From Cryphonectria parasitica EP155 (taxonomy: Eukaryota; Ascomycota; Sordariomycetes; Diaporthales; Cryphonectriaceae), in assembly GCF_011745365.1 (NCBI RefSeq), contig NW_024468910.1, positions 3,314,068-3,378,067 of the forward strand: a stretch of 64,000 nucleotides of DNA, given 5' to 3'. The notes under the pieces are model-generated. The model was given only the letters and a program-made list of their open reading frames with translations, was not told the origin of the DNA and did not search any database. Positions 58,467 to 64,000 of the stretch are shown in pieces; position 1 is the stretch's first letter; each line of letters opens with the position of its first letter. The translations under genes were made by a program, and so were the position numbers.

Positions 58467-61400
58467 GCTGATATTCTTTGTTGAAGTCCTGTTGATGAGA
58501 AGGAGGAGGAGGTTGTTGTTGTTGTTGTTGCTGTTGATGATGATGATAATAATGGTGGCCGCATAGCAGGTCTTGTCAAGATGAGGCTCATGGTGGGCCT
58601 TTTAACCTAGAGTGAAAGCTTCAACTGTATCTGAGTATACCTTCAAGGTTTGGAAGCGACAGACGTGACACACCAGCTTGATCACAATTCCAGAAATGTT
58701 GAGATGTAGTGACACCAATAAGGACTGTAGTCGATAGAGTCTCACATGTGCAGCCTCAGCCTCCGATGATGATGACCTCAACAACTATCTCTTCCGGTTC
58801 TACCTCCTCAGCCGTAATCATTGTTCCTTGTCTACTTACACCAAAATGCCAGTTTATTGACCGAAAAAAATACTTACCAAACAAATACATCCTTTGAATT
58901 GTGTTGCTCAAGAGCGCTTGTGAAGGCCGGGATGATTGTTGGGTAGTGTTACAACAAGCTCTGTACTCATTACCATGCGACGCGACGAGGCCTCAAGACA
59001 ACAAATCTGAGTTGTAAGCTCCTCCGTAAAGACTGTAGTGGAACCTCCAAGTAACACTCGGTTCCTGATCAGAGGGATCTCCAGCGTTTTCAACTCATCA
59101 CCAGCAGGATGTCCATGGATGGAAGCTGCGAGATTATTATCCAGGTTTTCAGTGTTTCTTCGCAACAGTTGAGTGAGACAAGACAAGAAGCAGTGAAAAG
59201 CTCTCTTACGCGTCATATTCACACATCTACTTGCTTGAAGCACTCTCGATCGTCTGGCTAAGCCAGTTCTCTGTAATCAACTCTTGTCCAGCTTTCCTTC
59301 AACCCCTTAGGTGTGGGATACACGGATATCGTGTGAGCTGGCTACACGAGCACACCCTCCTTGTTTCGACTAAATAACGGTTCCGGTCTTTTACAACTTG
59401 AATTGCCGTGGTGAGTATGACTCGAGATGGCGGTCAAGTCAAACAGTCAGATCAACAATGGCCTCGGTCTGCTCGGAAGCAATGGATGAGGGACACCATC
59501 AATCCCTCCGAGACAGATGGATGCAGGGACTGTCTGTCCATGGCATCTCATAACAGCCAGAGTGAACTGTTCCAAACATTTTCCCTCTATGTTTGAAGTC
59601 CGTTTCCTGCTGTCCAAAACCTTGATGTCATTTGACATGAGATCGAGGCATACCTCGAAGCCAAGGAACATATCTCTCTTCACCTTGGCTCGCCCAGAAG
59701 CTAGATATCATGTTTGGCCAAGTCTCTGTGGGGGAAAATATAGGTACAGCCAGTTCTGAGAGATTAGCGATGGTCTTTCCCCGGATAGTCTCAGGTCATG
59801 GGCAGGCGTTCGAGCTGTCAACTGAATCGTGACCGGTAAAGTGGTGATTTTGGCTTGACTCGTGCGTACCAAATCAGAGAACTGACGAGACAATTAGCTA
59901 TGAACCAGACCCAGTGAAGGAGGGTTTAGGGTGTGAAGCTAAGAAGTTTATTCGATTCATCACATCCACAACGTTGAGACACATCACAGACTATATGAAC
60001 TTTGTCTGTGTGAAGATGGGATTTGCGTTCAAAGTTCCTGTAGCGTCCGATTTGAATCGTCCAACACTCGATTGGGGACGACAGGGACCCGCGTGGCGAC
60101 CTGCAATCTCAACACCAAAGGGACCCATCAGAGCTAATCCTCTTCCCCCCCACCCAACGACGTGATCCAAGAACTGATGGCACGGGAATCGTTTTGGAAA
60201 ATTGTCAAAAGCCCACGACAAGTCCGTGCTCAAGGCAGGTTTGTGCCACCCGCGGAGCCAATCCGGTCTGGCCGTCTGGTCCTCTTTTTCACGACTAGCG
60301 TTCCCAGCCGTTCCCAGTCGTGCCAGTCTGCGTCTCGAGGCTGACCTATCGGGCGGGGCTAACCAAGACGATCGACTCAGGGACCGTTGCATCGGGGCTC
60401 ATTGTTGGCAGTGTGATCCGCGCGTTTCTCGAACAAAACGGATAACTGCTCCGGACCACGCATTACACGAGGTAACATGGATCATAAGAGATCTACAGTG
60501 TCAAGTCATGTCGACGACATTTTTTCGTGATGGAGAAGGAGACGGACTTGGGGGCTGGGCAAGCCACATTATATCGCTTGCGTAGCTGAAGTCTAGATAA
60601 GTGCTTGGTAGATCAGAACCTGTTCCTGATTAAGAATGGAGAGGAAGATACCCCATAAATTAAGCTCCCAGCTCAGGTCACACTATCTTTCTCCTTCACA
60701 CAAATGCGGACGTGCGCTTTTTCATCAATCTCGGCCACATTTATGGGAATACACACAATGGCCCAGGGTTTTCTACCTTGGTCCCGCTCCGTGGGGCATG
60801 TGGCCGAAAGGGGGATTTGATCATCTACGACCATAGTTACATAGTACATATTATTTTTCTCTAAAGGGGATCTCGCATCCATTTCCCTCCCTCGTTACTT
60901 TAAGTACATAAAATGTAAAGTCTAGCGTGAAGAAGAAGCTGTCTCGTCTCCTCCAGCCTGGCACGTGGTTTGAACAATACCATTGTCTTGTTCAATTGAC
61001 AAGTGCCTTCAACACTGACCCTAAGGGAACTAAGAAGATACATGGTGAAACCGAAAAAGACTGGATCGTGACGGAGACTTGCGTCTTTTGATGGCGTAAG
61101 TAAGGGGGCCGGTTCCTCCCCCCCTTCCTCTCCTCAAAGGGGGCTTTTCTTCTTTTTCTTTCCACAGGGTCTGTACGATGCCTTGGTTCCGAGTGTGAGT
61201 CTGCAATGTGTGTGTGTATGCATGAAAAGTCTGTTATGAGCATAGGAGAACATGCCAGGACGTTATATGGTACAGGTGTGGGACGCCAGGGAAATTCAAA
61301 CTGCTGATCTCTCTGATCGACGGGTGGAGCAATCACATTTACCCTGAAGAGGAGTGGACAAGTTCAAAGCTACCATAGTACTTAGAGTTCAGGAGGAGCG

Positions 61401-61638
61401 CAGGCACTGAATCCTTGGCTGCACCACAGAGGAGGCACTGGAGTGAGCACACACGGGCCGCGCGACATCGTATCGTCGTGATGGCCTAGGATATGACTCG
61501 CACCCAAGGTCTTTATCGCTATTCTGTCTTGTTTCTTGGTTCTCAAATCCGGAATGCGGGGTGGGTTGGCTCCAGAACCGTTACCGGCAAAAGGAAGCAG
61601 TAGATGAAATAATACCAGTGACCGCTCCCTTTTCTGGA

Positions 61639-61669
<31 letters not shown>

Positions 61670-61932
61670 GCTCATTTTAGACTGCCTTGGATCCGGAAGA
61701 CAAAGATGCTGGTTTTGGACATCAATTAATGTCAATATGGGTTTCTGAATAAATCCCTTTTCGTTTTTTCTCCCCCTTCAGATCCATTTAGTGCCGTCCT
61801 CTTCGATGGACGGACACTCACAATTACCACCGCGCTGGTCGTAACCAACCGCTCTCCAGATCGAGAGCCCCCCCCCCTCCGGTTCCTATCGCCGGAAAAA
61901 AGAGATAGAAAATAGGGAAAGAACAAAAAAAG
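58467..61932. other. 3.5 kb without recognisable genes
   Basis: Short frames only. Contains the GTT repeat at about 58513-58535, a GT microsatellite at about 61638-61670 and C runs near 61114-61128 and 61868-61877. The last 150 bases are the leader of the PTH11-like gene. Confidence 0.5.
61638..61670. repeat. GT microsatellite
   Basis: About 16 GT units with one GC interruption, roughly 270 bases before the PTH11-like start codon. Confidence 0.85.
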
Positions 61933-63304
61933 ATGTCGTCGTCGACAGAGGCGGCGCAAGGTCCGCTACTGTCCGACCAGACGTCTTGGGAGGCAACGCG
62001 ACCGCTTGTCCACAGCGCCATCGTGTGCATCGCCATCGACACTGTCATCGTCCTGGCCAAGACGTACTCGAGAGTGCAGATCGCAAAGCTGAAGTTCTGG
62101 TGGGACGACTTTTGGATCATCGCGGCCTATATCCTCCTCATGCCGATCTGCGCCATCGGCCTGGCCATGGTGAGCGTGGAGGTGGCCTGGAGCGACGAGG
62201 ACCGCATCATCTACGACCTGGACGAGAACGAGATCCTGCTCAAGTACATCTACGCCTTGATGCAGGTGCTGTTCGCCTCATATGCAGCCACCAGATACTC
62301 CATCCTGGCCCTCTACCTGCGCATCTTCTCCGACCGGCGGCTGAGAATCGCCCTATGGGTCGTCATCACCATCGTCTCGCTGCAGTGGCTGGTCTTTGGT
62401 ACCATATCGCTTTTTCAGTGCCTCCCGGTCCAGTCGTACTGGGATAAACATCTAACCGGCAACTGTGTTGACTATGACAAATTCTACCGTTCTGTCACCC
62501 CTTTCAAGTAAGCTCTGACTCTTCCCAATCATCACGAAACCCTGATCCAACATTCTCAGCACTCTGTCAGCCTAGAATTCATCATGACTAATCTTGCTTG
62601 CTTTCTCTCTCTTCCAGCATGGTCATCGATACCGCTCTGGTCGTGCTGCCTCTGCCGACAGTGTGGAAACTCAAGGCGACAAACACGCGCAAATGGGCAC
62701 TGTCGCTCCTCTTTGGTGTCGGCATATCGGCTCTCGTCACCTCGTCCATCCGGCTGGTTGTGTACAACACCCACACCGCCGACTATATCGGCCCGTCATT
62801 GACCAATGTCATGATCATGTGGTTGGTTATCGAGCCGTCGGTATACCTGATCGCGGCCTGTTTGCCTGCTATGCATGTGAGTCTTGTTTTCTCCCCCCCT
62901 TCCTTTTTCTCTCTCCAACCTTCTTGCCATGCTGTATCTCTGCTGTGGGTTTTGGCCAAACGCTGACCCTAGAATTCTTGCATTCAATCTAGCATATCCT
63001 CGCAGCCGTAGTGCCACAAAGAGTAGCAGACTGGCTGTCGCAGCGCATGGGCCGGCTGTCGTCTTTCTCCACCGACGTGCTCACCCGGTCCAAGACGCGC
63101 AACATGTCGCTGACCAGCGACGATGCCGACTATGGCTGGGAGCTCACCAACAGCGCCTTTGCGGCCAGGACTGGAGTGCGGGCCTCACCGACCCAGGAGG
63201 ACAATACGGATTGGGGCGAGCTGAACAGGGCCATCGTTGTGACGAAGGAAGTCCATGTCGAGTACTCGCAGGAAGAGAGGATAGAAAGAATCATCGGGTT
63301 CTGA
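61933..63304 (+). CDS. PTH11-like seven-helix receptor (fungal rhodopsin-domain family)
   Basis: Three exons, 61933-62507, 62618-62876 and 62993-63304, give 381 residues. Seven membrane helices can be counted between about residues 23 and 280. The WWDDFWIIAAY stretch in helix 2 carries the paired Asp typical of the fungal rhodopsin domain, and a Cys-bearing loop follows helix 4. There is no N-terminal CFEM domain, so this is the short class. The C-terminal 100 residues are cytosolic, Ser/Thr-rich and acidic. The founding member senses surface cues in the rice-blast fungus. The ligand here is unknown. Confidence 0.87.
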
Positions 63305-64000
63305 CACTTACTTTATAATGAATACTATCTTGTGGCCAGGTGCTGCAAAAGCTAAAATTAATTCAAACCTAAAGTCATGGATACCTAGAGTACCTTTACG
63401 TACTTGATGGCTTTGTTGTCCACACAGTTGATAACAGCACATGCACTGACCATATTCAATGACCACCAAGCGGCTGAATTTACCTTACAGCCTGCACAGA
63501 GCATACTCGGGTGATAACAGCCCATCTCCAAGAAAGCCTGTTCAACCATCGTGTTGTCTTGTTTCGTATATTACTAGACAGCTTGCTCTCAACGAGTATG
63601 GAACAGCTTTTGAGCCAAAATGGAGTATTACCTTCTCAATGAGCAATTGCAGTCTTGTGCCTGGGTTCGACAACCTAAGACATTTCAACATCAGTGTCAT
63701 CCCTGCTATGAACAGCCAGGACTTGATGTGTCTTCTTGACTCGAGTCCATCAAAGTCGCGTCTGAAATTCCTCTGATGGTAAGTGGGCATTGCTACATTG
63801 CCCACTTGCATCTGGGTATTAGTGAGAAAGAAACATGTTTTATGTATATGTATAACTGAAATTGGTGTCTGTGTTACGAGGCCACTATGCCTATTCAACA
63901 GGACAAATATTTGAGACGTTGCAACAGCCACGTCAAGACATAGTTGTGAAGAAACAACACAAAGAGACAATCCTGCACAATCAGGACAGCCAATGGAGCG
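63305..64000. other. right end, no gene seen
   Basis: 3' side of the PTH11-like gene and unassigned sequence. A minus-strand frame of 142 codons at 63542-63970 has no domain I recognise. A 9-base-pair hairpin lies at 63781-63807. Confidence 0.5.
63781..63807. repeat. short inverted repeat (9-bp stem, 9-base loop)
   Basis: AAGTGGGCA and its exact reverse complement TGCCCACTT flank a nine-base loop. It could be a transcript hairpin or chance. No gene ends directly before it. Confidence 0.6.

Noticed and set aside
1..64000. tRNA, rRNA and CRISPR features
   Set aside because: I looked for tRNA T-loop signatures, conserved rRNA blocks and regularly spaced repeats and saw none. The repeats present are simple microsatellites and homopolymers.

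Overview
The window reads as nuclear DNA of a filamentous ascomycete (Pezizomycotina, most likely a Sordariomycete). Most genes carry short introns (about 55-210 bases) with GTAAGT, GTGAGT or GTATGT donors and CTNAN-like branch sites. The families are typical of that group: ascomycete laccase with a DSGV tail, Cel45A-type endoglucanase, GH55 glucanase, PTH11-like receptor, UstYa-type oxidase, and STRIPAK FHA protein. I recognised no rRNA, tRNA, CRISPR array, intact transposon or insertion sequence. Exon models come from reading splice sites and protein frames by eye, so they are predictions.

Layout. 1-11 kb is gene-poor. It holds a tiny eight-cysteine secreted protein (2.3-2.8 kb), a mitochondrial helical protein with internal repeats (3.8-5.0 kb, minus) and a secreted protein with three ATNDG repeats (6.2-6.8 kb, minus). 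11-15.5 kb holds a tail-anchored FHA/coiled-coil protein (minus) divergent from a five-exon MGR2 gene (plus). 17.6-19.7 kb is a laccase. 20.6-26.3 kb is a compact housekeeping block: mitoribosomal RSM22, a membrane-anchored thioredoxin and a SPOUT RNA methyltransferase. 27.2-27.9 kb is a Cel45-type endoglucanase, and 32.1-32.4 kb a small GPI-type wall protein. 34.3-37.0 kb has an amidohydrolase and a two-helix membrane protein. 37.8-41.3 kb is a NEW1/Elf1-type ABC-F translation factor. 42.5-43.6 kb is a UstYa-like protein, followed upstream by a proline-rich tandem-repeat reading frame (45.1-45.5 kb). 45.5-49.2 kb is nearly empty. 49.3-54.4 kb has an RNPS1-like splicing factor divergent from a GH55 glucanase. 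57-58.5 kb has a small coiled-coil protein and a secreted protein. 61.9-63.3 kb is a PTH11-like seven-helix receptor.

How the genes fit together. The window mixes mitochondrial biogenesis (MGR2, RSM22, the helical repeat protein), RNA and translation factors (SPOUT, RNPS1-like, NEW1-like) and signalling scaffolds (FHA protein) with a secreted arsenal: laccase, Cel45, GH55, a cysteine-rich peptide, repeat proteins and a GPI protein. It also holds a surface receptor, as expected for a fungus living on or in plant material. It is not one metabolic cluster. The likeliest unusual items are the lone UstYa-like enzyme with a neighbouring repeat ORF (a possible ribosomal-peptide locus), the eight-cysteine peptide, the ATNDG-repeat protein and the repeat-built mitochondrial protein.
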